A program made the translations under genes and the position numbers. A stretch of DNA of 64,000 nt from Portulaca oleracea (taxonomy: Eukaryota > Streptophyta > Magnoliopsida > Caryophyllales > Portulacaceae). Below are positions 12,280-23,811 of the stretch, in pieces. The DNA lies in NCBI GenBank assembly GCA_029582165.1, contig CM055879.1, positions 33,708,330 through 33,772,329 on the forward strand, read 5' to 3'. Numbering within the stretch: the stretch's first letter is position 1; each line of letters begins with the position of its first letter. The notes beneath the pieces were generated by a model. The model did no database searches and was not told where the DNA came from. It was given only the letters and a program-made list of their open reading frames with translations.

Positions 12280-13032
12280 ATATGTGTGTATCACTAAGTA
12301 TGTGAATATATGCAAAGGAGACAAACACTCATTATTCTGAGCCATGTAATTGTGGACTCTCATCAACAAACTCAATACAGGCTTCTTTGTAACTTTTGGT
12401 GTCATATTTGTTCATATCATCAAATTTGAATAATCCGTTAAATCTTAGATTCGATCCACTCTTTCGTGACTTCTTCCGTAAATTCCTATTTTGAGACTTT
12501 TAACAAGCATTGCTCATATCCTATCATCAGCTTTTACATTGATTTATGGTATGTGGGGATTATAAGATTTGAATTCGGGACCTTTCGCTTAGACACATAA
12601 GCTTAAGCTGATGAATGATTTTATACTCTAACATACCCTCTTAGAATGGATACTACAAAAGCATGCTTAACTTGCTATGATACAAATATACAATGTATAA
12701 GAAGCCAACTGAACTAAAAGTTTATATTTATGGATGAACATTCAACAATAATTTTATACACTAACAATATACATTACTTTGGTGTCACAACATTTTCCTT
12801 TTATTAATTAAACAATTTCTATTTTGTCACCTTTGTGATTGCAAGCATATACTTGATTACTACAAACAAAGTTATACCATAAAAAAAAAAAAAAATCGAA
12901 CCTCATATCATGATTCAAATAAGATGAATTGAAATCCTTGAATTGCTAATTCCATTCCTCAAGCTCACAATACTAGACTATATAGATCGAATGCATATGA
13001 TATCCATAAGGAAATCCCCATATATAATTTGA
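12280..13032. other. Intergenic; possible TRIM/LTR remnant
   Basis: 3' flanks of CHLH (+) and the first DUF642 gene (-), which converge. On the minus strand, 12545-12643 reads as a fragment beginning near TGTTAGAGTATAAAATCATTC, a pattern seen in small plant LTR (TRIM-like) remnants; no partner repeat was found. No gene is seen. Confidence 0.3.
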
Positions 13033-15688
13033 CTATACGGGAACAACCCTAACATCATCCAAAACAGGGCCACACAAGTAACCATAGTCATAAAGTCTAG
13101 TATGATAATATGAACTCCAAAATGTGATCCTTGTCCTAGTTGAGATTGCTTGGAACTTTAGGGTTGCACTCTTAGACCCACCTTTCCCTTTGGACTCGAA
13201 TGGGACTTTAATGGTTTCCTTCCCAGCAAATGCTTCCACCATCATCGACCCACTACAACCATTTTTGCCATCTCCAATGGTGAAGCTGAGCTGATAGAAT
13301 TTGTTGGGCACTGTTCTTATAATCTGTGCGATTGCACTTTCTCTACCTCCAACCAACTCTACCGCGGACTGTCCTGAGGGCACGAAAAAGTGCTTCGAGT
13401 CTATGTATTTTACGGGTTTCAAGGATTCGATTATCCAGCCGGGGAGAGGTGAGATGGCGTCCAGAGAGTGAGGAGGGAGAAGCACTCCGGTTGAGAAGTT
13501 TTTGAAGACATATGGGCCAACTTCAAAGTCTCCGTTCTTAACTAGGTTACCTGTCAAGAAAAGATGTTCCAATTATAGATTACACTACTTGGGAAAGTTA
13601 TCAAGCATGTATTTGATTATAATATAGCAATGGTCTCAAGATTATGTATAGATCTTGAATACATATGGACCAACTTTGAAGTCTCCATTCTTATCTAGGT
13701 TACTTGCCTAACAAATGATCCTCAAATAAGATATTACTTTGGGAAATTATCAAGCATGTGTTTGGGATGGTACGTATTAATTGAACATGACTAATACTGA
13801 TTAATGCATCTTTCTAATGGTGGTAATTTCGAATTGTAACTCATTGTAATTTGTGAGTAATCAATGGTTAAAATTTGGTCAAATGACAGACATTTTGAGA
13901 CATACGTAGTATATATTAATAAAAGTGAGATCATTATATATTACCTCTAGAGTATCCAAGTGAGTTAATCTCCTTGATTGCAATGGCATCCAAAAGAGGC
14001 CCACAAGCAGGATCCTCCTGTACCCCAGGATTATGGAAAGTGACCTTAACAAGATTAGAAGTAGCCCTAAATGCCCAAGCATAAGTGTCACCTCCATCTC
14101 CACTGAACACTGTTTGGATGGGTAGATCTGCAAAGTATTTTCCTGCTTTGACCCTTAAGACCTCATCTTGAGCACAAGTCCTTGTGGCTGCAAAGGTTAA
14201 GGAGTAGTATGACCCTCGTTTTAGGGGCAGTGTTTGGGAGATCGACGCCTCATTCCCGAGCCGGGCTGCGTGGACCCCACGTGGCACCGGAAAGTAGAAC
14301 CCTCCTGGCTGGGGCCCGCCGGAGATGTACTCCACCAAGCCATGGATTTCCCACTTAGGGAGGGAGTATTTGCCCTTTATGATCACCTTCTTCCTTAGGT
14401 TTGACGGTTTTGGGGATTCTTCAAAGTGGCCGTTTGGGATCATTCCTGGCAATAACAGAGGAGAAATTAATATATATTAGATGCACTCGGGGCATGTGCT
14501 TCAAATATTTACGAGTGAATAAACATAATAATCAGAGTGAACCATCATAATAATCAGAATAAACAACCTAATACATATAAGTGAACAATTATAGAATCTG
14601 GAGCACATGTTCCACGACTACCTAATAAATTGCAATTTAAGGCTCCATTTGGTTCGTAAATGAAAGGGAAATAGAATCTTCATCCATTTTCACTAATTTA
14701 GTATAAAGTCTCTTCTTCTCTACCAATCCATTGCTTTATTTTATTTTCCTCTCGTTGCTTTCCTTCTATTGAGCTTCTTAAGTTTTCCTCCTTGTTTACT
14801 CTCAAATTTGAAAGAAAAATGTTTATTGATAAAATCAATCCAATTTTTGATATCATCTTTTCCATTCCAACTCATTAATTCTTCCATTCTTTGATACTTA
14901 AATGAAGGAAAGTAGGTCATTTTCAATTTTTTTTCCAAGGACTTCTTTTTTGAAGACAATGACCAAATTAACTAAGCCTATGAGTTCGATACTAATTTGT
15001 CTAATTGAAAGAAATAGTTTATATTAAGAAAATTTATATTGTTTCATTTAATTTAACTACCTAAATTAATGAACTATGCAGCAACATTATTCCCAACCTA
15101 AATGAAAAACATATATGAAGATCCACGTACGGCATCATGTGCACCGACATGTAACGTGAATATGTAGGAGACTAGGAGTATATTGTGTAAGAGCAAAACC
15201 AATTAAAAACTTTAGCTGATAGTTGAAAGTTAGAGAATGGTTATTATGGTTTTATACCCTAACAGATACTGTTGTGAGACGAAGTATTTGATGCTAAATG
15301 GGCTAAGTACTTATTATGGTGTATTTGATAGATTCGCGTAAAAGATTTTTTTTGGAAACAATTTACTAAGTTTGTGAGAAAAATAGTGGATCTCACGTTA
15401 AAACTTTCCCATTTATAGAGAGAACTAAATATAAAAAAGTTTATCAACTCAGAAAAGTTGACTAACTTGTCTGATAAATTAAAGTTTTCCAACTAAACGC
15501 TGACTCTTTGTTTCTGTTTTGGGAATGCATGATTAAAACCATTGCAATGAATGTGCAAATGCAATATTGTGAAATTTGGGGGATAATGACATACCATCGG
15601 GTATAGGGGTAGGCGCAGAAGCATTGGAAGGTGTACAAGCATTGCTGCTTATCAGCAGCAGCAGAACAAACCCCAGATGTAGATGCAT
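13033..15688 (-). CDS. DUF642 cell-wall protein, copy A
   Basis: Secreted plant-specific DUF642 protein with two galactose-binding-like (carbohydrate-binding module) domains. Family members sit in the cell wall, bind polysaccharides and modulate pectin methylesterase activity. Three coding exons on the minus strand (15595-15688, 13945-14445, 13033-13550) give 370 aa, the usual length, with phases 1 and 1 and GT-AG introns. Exon 1 encodes a clear signal peptide (MHLHLGFVLLLLISS). The first domain runs through GGPQPGGFYFPVPRGVHA, LGNEASISQ and FAATRTCAQDE to DPACGPLLD; the second through LVKNGDFEVGP, VELVGGRESAIAQ and VEAFAGKE to LCGPVLDDV. These motifs recall the TEEBE-like branch. A TATA box (15794-15803) and a CT microsatellite precede the ATG. 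Copy B is about 91% identical in exon 3. Intron 2 carries a relic of the exon-3 start. Confidence 0.95.
13651..13709 (-). pseudogene. Relic copy of the DUF642 exon-3 start inside intron 2
   Basis: These bases repeat the beginning of exon 3 (13497-13550) and its acceptor with several changes, and the following intron sequence is also repeated (ttgggaaa..ttatcaagcatgt near 13590 and 13740). The splice acceptor is altered from GACAG|GTAAC to GGCAAGTAAC, so it should not be used. Copy B lacks this duplication. Confidence 0.65.
14482..14620. mobile_element. Short MITE-like repeat in DUF642 A intron 1 (family of 46306-46444)
   Basis: TGCA..GGGGCATGTGCTTCA to AGCACATGTTCC, with a shared interior (tatttacg.gtgaa.aa, cctaata.atat, gtgaacaa), matches the sequence at 46306-46444 over about 140 bp. 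Terminal repeats are degenerate. The superfamily is not determined. Confidence 0.5.
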
Positions 15689-15706
15689 TCTCTTCCTTCA
15701 ACTCCC

Positions 15707-15707
<1 letters not shown>

Positions 15708-15759
<52 letters not shown>
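15708..15759. repeat. (GA)n microsatellite in the DUF642 A 5' leader
   Basis: About 25 GA units lie 20 bp upstream of the ATG. On the transcribed strand this is (CT)n between the TATA box and the start codon, so probably 5' UTR. A matching tract is in copy B. Confidence 0.95.
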
Positions 15760-15760
<1 letters not shown>

Positions 15761-15793
15761 CAGTGGATAATAAGGCTCGCAATCTATCTGCAA

Positions 15794-15803
15794 CTTATAT
15801 ATA
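15794..15803 (-). promoter_or_regulatory. TATA box of DUF642 copy A
   Basis: TATATATAAG on the minus strand, 106 bp upstream of the ATG. The corresponding box in copy B (20282-20293) is in the same context, with an ACTTAT..TGTGATAAGT surround. Confidence 0.5.
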
Positions 15804-15942
15804 TAGATGTGATAAGTGAATCTAAAGAATTGAAGATGGGTTGGAGTAATTAACTAATTAATGCAAGCACAGAATAAGCTGTAGCAGATGCATCATGAAC
15901 ATGCATGCATGAGATTGAGACTACCAGTGATCCAGTGTGATT

Positions 15943-16180
15943 TACTCCCTTTATTATTTATCATTTTTTGACTGTCATGATCTCCAATATCACTCCTCTC
16001 GATTGATAATTTTTTTTATAATACTTTATGAACAATTGCAATATTATACTTTTATAATAGTTCATTATAAATATAACGGTAGTAATTTTATTTAACAAAT
16101 CATTGTATATATTGAGAAAATTATGGTCAAAATTTTACAAATTGATTGCAAAGTTTCCAACGAGGACAAATAATATGAAT
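15943..16180. mobile_element. Stowaway-like MITE upstream of DUF642 A
   Basis: The interior (TTTTTTATAATACTTTAT, AATATTATACTTTTAT, TATATTGAGAAAATTATGGTCAAAATTTT) matches the element at 43795-44053. The flanking promoter region is duplicated upstream of copy B, but this insert is missing there, so it arrived after the duplication or was lost from B. The ends are degenerate. Confidence 0.5.
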
Positions 16181-16660
16181 TCATTACATAACTTTGTGAG
16201 GTAATCAAGGTTGTCCGCCTAATAAGGCGTCTCAAGTGTCAGGTTGTCAGTATTTTCTCCCTTCTTATAGAATAACTTGATGATTAATATATACAATCCA
16301 TCTGAAGTGATGATGTTGAAATTAAATTGAAGCATATGCACTGTTTCCATGCTTCTACGAAGGATTTTTCTTTTATTAGGAATCTATGGACTTGCTGTCT
16401 ACATTCAAGCCTGAATTGAAATGAATAAAATTTAATACTGACAACTTACCAGTTGACTCCTCGATTCTGGACCCATCTGCGATCTGACCTGCACTTTCAC
16501 AAATTCTTTTTTTTTTTTTTTGGGCGTTGTAGCGTTTCAGTTAAGATAAGAGTAGTGTACGTACGTCTCCATCTTTTTCCATGTCGATCTCCCTGTGTCT
16601 CAGGGTTGGAAATTGAAACTCTTGGTGTTTTGGCTCCAAACTTTTGTTTCTGTTAGTAAC

Positions 16661-17010
16661 TGTTAGGACTATGGTCTAAACTTGTTCAGATTGATCACAT
16701 CACTTGTTATTAATTATTTAAATATCTCCATCATTTTCTAATTATGTTAAATTTGGTAAATCTAATTGGAGTTGAAGTCAAACTTTAGTTGTGCTTGCAT
16801 CAACATAAATTTTCTAAATAGTCATTGTAATACACTAACACTTCATTCCTGTTATAAAGTTGATCTGATTAGTGCATTGTTTATAATTTGTACCGAATTT
16901 GTTCTTTTTTCACGTTAAATCCTTATATCGATTCTATATGCTTTCTTATTTACTCCACACTATTGTATATGATCTTGAACTCCCAATCCCAACAAGTGGT
17001 ATCGAATAGG
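16661..17010 (+). mobile_element. LTR fragment with adjoining tRNA-Met-type primer-binding remnant
   Basis: TGTTAGGACT at 16661 starts where the two DUF642 promoter duplicates stop matching. The segment ends in CCCAACA at 16994, two bases before TGGTATCGAATAGG, a degraded form of the plant retrotransposon binding site TGGTATCAGAGC. It reads as one LTR plus a few internal bases of a Copia or TRIM element. The second LTR was not found. Confidence 0.4.
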
Positions 17011-17354
17011 CCGGGGGTTTTCTTGTTGGTGGATACCCGACCTTTTTCAATTGGATCTAACAAGGTCCCGTTAACCTGTTTTGTTACCGCATATAATTTT
17101 ATACTCTAACTACATACATTAATTGGATATCAACTTATCATTTATTAATTGAACAACTGTTGTTTGTCTCTCTAATTGCACAACATACTCAATTACTAGA
17201 AACAACGTTACACCATAAAAAAAAAAATTCATATTATGATTCAAAGATGATGAATCCTTGAATTACCAATCCTCAAGCTCCCAAAGACTCTATATAGATC
17301 GAATGCATATAATATACATAACGAAATCTCGATCCCATATGTAATTGGTTATCT

Positions 17355-20194
17355 TTATATGGGAACAACCCTAACATCATCCAAGACAGGGCCACACAAG
17401 GATGCATAGTCATAAAGTCTAGTATGATAATGTGCACTCCAAAATGTGATCCTTGTCCTAGTTGATATTGCTTGGAACTTTAGGGTTGCACTCTTAAACC
17501 CACCTTTCCCTTTGGCCTCAAATGGGACTTTAACAGTTTCCATCCCAGCAAATGCCTCCACCAACATCGACCCGTTACACCCATTTTTGCCATCTCCTAT
17601 GGTGAAGCTGAGCTGATAGAATTTTTTGGGAACCGTTCTTATAATCTGTGCAATCGCGCTTTCTCTACCTCCAACCAATTCTACCGCGGACTGTCCTGAG
17701 GGCACGAAAAAGTGCTTCGAGTCTATGTATTTTATGGGTTTCAGGGATTCGATTATCCAGCCGGGGAGAGGTGAGATGGCATCCAAAGAGTAAGGTGGGA
17801 GAAGCACTCCAGTTGAGAAGGTCTTGAATACAAATGGACCAACTTCAAAGTCTCCGTTCTTAACTAGGTTACCTGTCAAGAAAAGATCTTCAAATTAAAT
17901 AAAGGACCGTGATATACATCTTACCTTAAGGTGGTTAATAACCATCCTGAATTATATATATTTCACATTTTGTTAACTTTTAATAATATTTTCTCTAATA
18001 ATTATGTATATCTATCAACTACAAGAGTATAATACTTATTTGCTAGGTCAAAAAAATATAAATAACAGCTAATTTTATCAATTATAGTGATAAATAATAG
18101 CTAATTTTGCTTAAATATTACTTGGGAAAATTGTTAAGTATAGGCCCATGCCAGGATCGAAGGTATTCATTAAACATGACCAACATTATAGATAAACATT
18201 ATTTTCATTGTGCTGATTAGAACAGGAAAAAAATAATGATGACGCAACCAATTAATACAAGTGAGATAATTACTTAATTACCTGCTGTGTATCGAAGCGG
18301 CTTAATCTCCTTGATTGCAATGGCATCCAAGAGAGGTCCACAAGTAGGATCCTCCTGCACCCCAGGATTATGGAAAGTGACCTTAACAAGACTAGAAGTG
18401 GCCTTAAATGCCCAAGCATAAGTGTCACCTCCATTTCCACTGTACAATGTTTGGATGGGTAGATCCGCAGAGACCTTGCCTGCTGTGACCCTTAAGACCT
18501 CATCTTGAGCACAAGTCCTTGTGGCTGCAAAGGTTAGCGAGTAGTATGACCCTCGTTTTAGGGATAGTGTTTGGGAGATGGAGGCCTCGTTCCCGAGCCG
18601 GGCGGCGTGGACCCCACGTGGCACCGGAAAGTAGAACCCTCCTGGTTGGGGCCCTCCGGAGATGTACTCTACCAAACCTTGGATTTCCCACTTAGGGAGG
18701 GAGTATTTGCCCATTATGATCACCTTCTTCCTTAGGTTTGATGGCTTTGGGGCTTCTTCAAAGTTCCCATTTGGGATCATTCCTGGGGAAACATAGAGAA
18801 GAAATATGTACGTGTCAAATAATTAAGACTATGGTTGTGTTCGGCAATAGCGTTTGGGGTAATGTTTAGCATACCAAGTCAAAACTCTAATTACATAAAT
18901 ATTAACGTTCGGTAAGATAACGTTTTGAGGAACATTTAGCTTTTTAAGGAGCATTTTGTGAAACATTAATAAAGTTAATGTTTAGCGTTTGAAGTAGCGT
19001 TTCATATGTTGAACATTCTGCGGGTAAATTGGGTAAAGTTAACGGCAAAGTTCGGTAAGATAATGTTATGATCAATTGCCCATCTTTATTAAAGGCAACA
19101 CGACAAAGGTAGGTACAAAATATTGACTGCGTTGAGTAAGGAATAAATGTTAATAAAGTTAATGTTTATGATCATAAGGAAAAGTCAAATAAACTTTACC
19201 GGGTACAATTGGCCATATTAAAGGCAACACGACAAGGGTAAGTACAAATATTGATTGCGTTATTAAGTAAGGAATAAATTTTGATCGAACAGGGTCAACA
19301 GAAGCCATATTGAAAGTAACACGGACTATGTTGAACATTAGACAAACCAGAATTAACAACATTCACCAACACAAATTGTGTCATGGCAACCCAAGTACGT
19401 GTTGGTATGAATCGGTGCCTTCTTGTTAGTTTGGTGCATGAATTGTTTAGGGCTTGCATTTTATACATCATTTAAGGTGGATAATATTGATTATTATCCC
19501 TAAATATCAAAATTATCTGAAGATGACTAGGAATTCTATTCACTCCAAGGACCGTATCCAAATGCCTCTACATGGCCTATAGATAGTACGTGGTTGTCAT
19601 GATGCTATTTTGTCAAGATTTATGCCAAGGATATAAAGATTCATCATACTCATTCCAATGAGAATTACATTTCCTTAGAAGTTGATTGCAACAAGCTTCA
19701 CGGATAACAAACATAGTTTGAAACTAGCACAAGTAAGAGCACAAGTTAAATATTATCAGGTTAAATGAAAGACAAACACATATGAAGATGCATGAGATCA
19801 TATATACCGACATGTAGGAGTATAGTAATGTGTAAGAGCAAAATCAGTCAAAAGCTTAATTAAGTTGAGAGTTGAAAGCTAGGGAGTGTTTTTATACCCT
19901 AACATATATGTCTCTTGTTGAAAACTAGTGGGAGTATATACATATATATACGTCTGTTGTGAGCAGAAGTATTTCGTGCTAAACGGGCTAACTTCATTGT
20001 TTTTGTATTTGAGAATGCATGACTAAAAATAAAAATATAAAAAAAAACAATAGTAATGAATGTGTAAATGTAATGCGAAATTAGGGGGAAAGTGACATAC
20101 CATCAGGTATAGGGGTATGCGCAGAAGCATCGGAAGGCGTACAAGCATTGCTGCTTATCAGTAGCAGCAGCACAAACCCCAGATGTAGATACAT
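17355..20194 (-). CDS. DUF642 cell-wall protein, copy B
   Basis: Tandem paralogue of copy A with the same structure: exons 20101-20194, 18282-18782 and 17355-17872 (minus strand), exon lengths 94, 501 and 518 bp exactly as in A, giving 370 aa. The signal peptide is MYLHLGFVLLLLISS. The two DUF642 domains keep all conserved Cys (TCAQDE, DPTCGPLLD, GKNGCNGS, LCGPVLDD). All frames and GT-AG splice sites are intact, so it looks functional. Differences from A are scattered and mostly conservative (for example YGYLCG in A, YASLCG in B), which fits retained function after duplication. Intron 1 holds a repetitive insert (18828-19380) absent from A. Confidence 0.95.
18828..19380. repeat. Repetitive insert in DUF642 B intron 1
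   Basis: Two related segments recur: ttaataaagttaatgttta near 18967 and 19149, and attaaaggcaacacgacaa followed by ggta.gtacaaa..attga.tgcgtt near 19089 and 19217. Shorter repeats of gttcggtaagataa occur near 18907 and 19049. It probably represents a degraded transposon; terminal repeats were not resolved. Confidence 0.45.
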
Positions 20195-20201
20195 TCTAGA
20201 C

Positions 20202-20205
<4 letters not shown>

Positions 20206-20251
<46 letters not shown>
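20206..20251. repeat. (GA)n microsatellite in the DUF642 B 5' leader
   Basis: About 22 GA units upstream of the ATG, at the same relative position as in copy A. Confidence 0.95.
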
Positions 20252-20255
<4 letters not shown>

Positions 20256-20281
20256 TAATAAGGGCAGCGATGTATCTACAA

Positions 20282-20293
20282 CTTATATAAATA
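20282..20293 (-). promoter_or_regulatory. TATA box of DUF642 copy B
   Basis: On the minus strand TTATTTATATAAG lies 88 bp upstream of the ATG, in the position equivalent to the copy A box, with the CT tract between it and the start codon. Confidence 0.5.
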
Positions 20294-20830
20294 AATGTGA
20301 TAAGTAATTAATAGAGGCAGAGGATAAGCTGTAGAAGATGCTTGATGAACATGCATGCATGAGATTGATAGTACCACTCTGACGTACCTTCCAGTTTATG
20401 AGGTAATCCCGCCTAATAAAGCGTCTCAAATGTCGGCGCCTTCTCAGTACCTAGCTACGTATTTTCTTTGTATACACACTACATCTGACCTGATGATGTT
20501 GAAATTAAATTGAAGCATATGCACTGTTTACATGCTTCTGCTAGGGTTTTTTTAATTAGTAATCTGTGGACTTGCAGTGTACGTTCAAACCAGGATTGAA
20601 TTCAATGAAATTTAAAACTCACAACTTGCCAGTTGACTCCTTGATTATTCTGGACGCATCTGCCCCGCTCTTTCTCGAAATCTCTCTCCCTTTTTTTTTT
20701 TTTTTTTTTTTGGCATTGTTGCGTTTCAATTAAGATAAGAGTACAGTGTACGTACAGCTCGACGTTTTCCCATGTCTTCCTGTGTTTCAGGGTTGGAAAT
20801 GGAACCCTTGGTTTTGTGACTCCACATTTT

Positions 20831-21502
20831 TGTTTCGATTAGTAAAATTCTAGGCTGCTTTATGTGCTCTTGTCTATGGTATTTTTTATGGGACCACCTT
20901 CCCGCACCTTACGTCCAGCTAAATGAGCCATCGGTTTTGATAGCATTTGTTGGGGAGATTCAATGCAGGAGCTCATTTCAATAAGGTTCATGGTGATAAG
21001 TTTAATGAAGTTTTTATCTTAAAATCAAATGGTGTTAAAGATCGAGGAATGATTCATTTGATTTATATATAATACCCTTGTACTTTGATCTAGCTTCCGA
21101 TATAGAATTTCAAACTAAACTCATGGATGAATCCTAACAAAAATAATGCATAATTTCAACTTCAGAGATAATACAGATTAATGTTAGTAATAAAGGTGTG
21201 AAAAAATTAATATAGAAAACCACATAAATCAACAAAGAAAAAAAAAGACCCAAAGGCCAAAGAAAGGCAGGCTAGAGGCGCAGTTATGGCCAAATTTTAG
21301 CTATGTGTGGATATGTCTTCTATGGATGTGTTATCGGATACATACGGATCGGATGACTATGCAATAACATCGCAAGTTTGCAACTGTTTTTTTGTTTCTG
21401 TTTCAGGAATTTGGTATCACCTGTTGCCTTGTTTTCCCAAATGACTCGTCCTTATATATCCATATATAGTTTCATAATTTGTTTATGAAAAGTTCCATAA
21501 TT
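20831..21502. other. Intergenic, no gene recognised
   Basis: AT-rich sequence with short A and T runs. No ORF with coding character and no delimited transposon. Confidence 0.5.
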
Positions 21503-21903
21503 CACCACAAGAAAAATATGTTTGGGCAATAAATTTGGAGTAAATTGGGCAACAAAAAAATTATTGTTGCATTAATTTAAAATAGGGCAACCAAATAATT
21601 TTGTAGTTAAATACATTATATGTTGCAACAAAACTTTTTTTTTTGTTGCAATTGATATAGATAGGGCAACAATTTAAAGAAAAATAGTTGTCTAAGGCTA
21701 CTAAGGCAACAAAAAAACTTTTGCTGCCCACCACAACAACATTATGCTACCATTTTTACTAATTTGTAGCCCAGGTTTTGTGTTTCGATAATAAAACTAC
21801 CAAATTGTGACGATTTTTTTTGTAGCCCCATGCTAAAGGGCAACAAAAATTGGACTTAAGACAACAAACTTTTTTGTTGCCCAAAATAATTTTTCTTGTT
21901 GTG
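21503..21903. mobile_element. CACTA-type MITE
   Basis: Termini CACCACAAGAAAAATATG and ATTTTTCTTGTTGTG are variants of the plant CACTA end CACTACAAGAAAA. They are flanked by a 3-bp duplication ATT (21500-21502, 21904-21906), as expected for CACTA elements. The interior has repeated GGGCAACAAAA / TTGTTGCCC motifs in both orientations. Non-coding, 401 bp. Confidence 0.75.
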
Positions 21904-22159
21904 ATTTTTAACCGAGTTAACATCAAGTCTTAGATTAATATGTTTATTAAATATTTTAAATTGTCTATAATTTATGTGTGTATGGTTTTAATTAATAATC
22001 TTTTTAAGTATTTAGGCACATTTGTCAACTGTAAGTGCTTAGTGTCAAATAGATTTTTTAATATGATTTTGTAAGTTTATATTCTTTAAACAGATGAATT
22101 ATGCATGTCTTTTAACAATTTAAATATGCATGAATATAGTTATTAAAATAATTTAAATA

Positions 22160-22442
22160 CTCCCTCCTTCCCATATTATCTGTCATTTTAACTAACTTTC
22201 TTTTTTCCCATAATATCTGTCACTTTATAATTCCAATGACACATTAATTATTAATTTATCAAATTAAGTTTATTAATTACATCTTTTTCTTCAATTTTTC
22301 TTTTTTATTCACCTTTTTCTTTTTTTATTCACCATTTTATTCAAGTTTTCTACATTTCCAATAAGCTAAATTAATGTAGATAGAAGTTTTCTTAGTTTTT
22401 GAAATTATGTCTAGGGTGACAATTAAAATGGGAAGGAGGGAG
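22160..22442. mobile_element. Stowaway MITE
   Basis: CTCCCTCCTTCCCATATT at the left and AAAATGGGAAGGAGGGAG at the right, flanked by TA (22158-22159, 22443-22444). 283 bp, non-coding. Confidence 0.8.
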
Positions 22443-22802
22443 TATTATTTAAGATGGTTAACAATTATATTAATTCGGGTAAGATAAAGTAAGGATAAGA
22501 TAAATTTTTGACTTCAATTTAAATGTTTTTAAGAAAATCACGTAAAATTATGTAAGGATAAACTTAATTTACCACCGTAAAAAAAAGGAGTCTCAATTTC
22601 AAATCTTTACTAGCACAAAAGGTGAATTCAAAGGCACACTTGACATATATAACCCCTAGCTTTGAGTTGACTATATACTCCTTGTGGCCTACTCTCTCAC
22701 ATACACTCCTAAATATAACCTCTTTGAGTTGACCGTATTAATGATAACCGCACTCAAATATAAAGATTGTTTTCCTACTCCTTTTCTTCCTCCTCTGATA
22801 TA

Positions 22803-23066
22803 ATCCCTCCATTCCTTAATATCTGTCATTTTGATCAATTTTCTATTTTTTATAATATCTGTCACTTTACAATTCCAATGCAACATTAATGACAAATTTT
22901 TCAAATTTACCTCTTACTTTTATAATACCGGCCAATACAATCATTTAACTAAAATAGATACTTAACTCTTACTTTTACCATTTCCAATACAATTATCATT
23001 TTCAATACCATTTTCTTAAAATCTTCCCAAAACTCCAAAGTGACAATTATTAAGAAAGGGAGGGAG
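22803..23066. mobile_element. Stowaway MITE
   Basis: ATCCCTCCATTCCTTAATATC and TTAAGAAAGGGAGGGAG form inverted ends flanked by TA (22801-22802, 23067-23068). Related to the element at 22160 (shared ATATCTGTCA and taatatctgtcactttacaattcc). Confidence 0.75.
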
Positions 23067-23396
23067 TATGTCCTGTAGTTTATTATTTTGGAGTCAATGA
23101 TAAAAAAAAAAGGTTACTTTCTTCATTTATTAATGTCTATTACTTGGAACTTTTCACAGTATTTAACACCCTATTTTGACCATTATTTTCTGTCAACTTA
23201 TTTTCTAAAAAAATAATATATATATTTGGGAAATAAAGTTTGAGCCTAACAAAATTAATTAATAATTAAAAAAACCAATTGCACAAGATCCATATATATT
23301 TTTGTGTTCCATTGATACTACCCTACAATTCCAAACAGATGAAATAAGGAGCAATATTTCGCTAATGTTTATATTAATATATGACATAAATTTGAA

Positions 23397-23811
23397 GGGA
23401 GATTCTACCATAGTTGAATTTATTTTCAATTATGGTAGTTGAAATGTATAATTACCCTTAATTTTATTATTAAAAATTAAAATTAATATATATATATTCA
23501 CCATAAGGCTTGTTACAATAAGTAAATCTATATGTTAAAGTTATAATTTTTACAAAATTGAATATTTTAAAGAAAATTCTACCATAGTTGACTTTTTTTC
23601 AACTATTGTAGTTGAAAAGTGAAAAGATCATTAATTTTATTATTAAAATTTAAAATCAATGTAGGTTGATCAAAGTAACTTGATACAATAATTAACCAAG
23701 TTTATGATGATATAAATCTTTTTAAAAATATGATTTATTTTTTATAAATGAATGTTATAAAATTTTCAACTATCATAGTTGAAAATAAATTCAACTATGG
23801 TAGAATTTTCA
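23397..23811. mobile_element. Mutator-type MITE with internally duplicated halves, copy 1
   Basis: The ends GGGAGATTCTACCATAG and TATGGTAGAATTTTCA are flanked by a perfect 9-bp duplication AAATTTGAA (23388-23396, 23812-23820), the size made by Mutator-like transposases. The motif ATTCTACCATAGTTGA followed closely by TTCAACTAT.GTAGTTGAAA recurs about 190 bp inward (near 23577), so the element looks like two tandem half-units plus a closing inverted end. 415 bp; a 412-bp relative is at 44839. Confidence 0.7.

Larger units (their letters stand above)
12740..20830. repeat. Tandem segmental duplication carrying the two DUF642 genes
   Basis: Sequence from about 12740-16660 is repeated, colinear and diverged, at about 17090-20830. 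Exons are nearly identical. Downstream flank (accataaaa, gatgaat), promoter (TATA, CT tract), and distal upstream sequence (cttaccagttgactcct near 16446 and cttgccagttgactcc near 20625) are all recognisable in both. The introns differ by insertions. The duplication is old enough for about 9% protein divergence in exon 3. Confidence 0.8.

Noticed and set aside
15576..15819. Plus-strand ORFs with Glu-Arg repeats
   Set aside because: Antisense of DUF642 A exon 1 plus the GA microsatellite.
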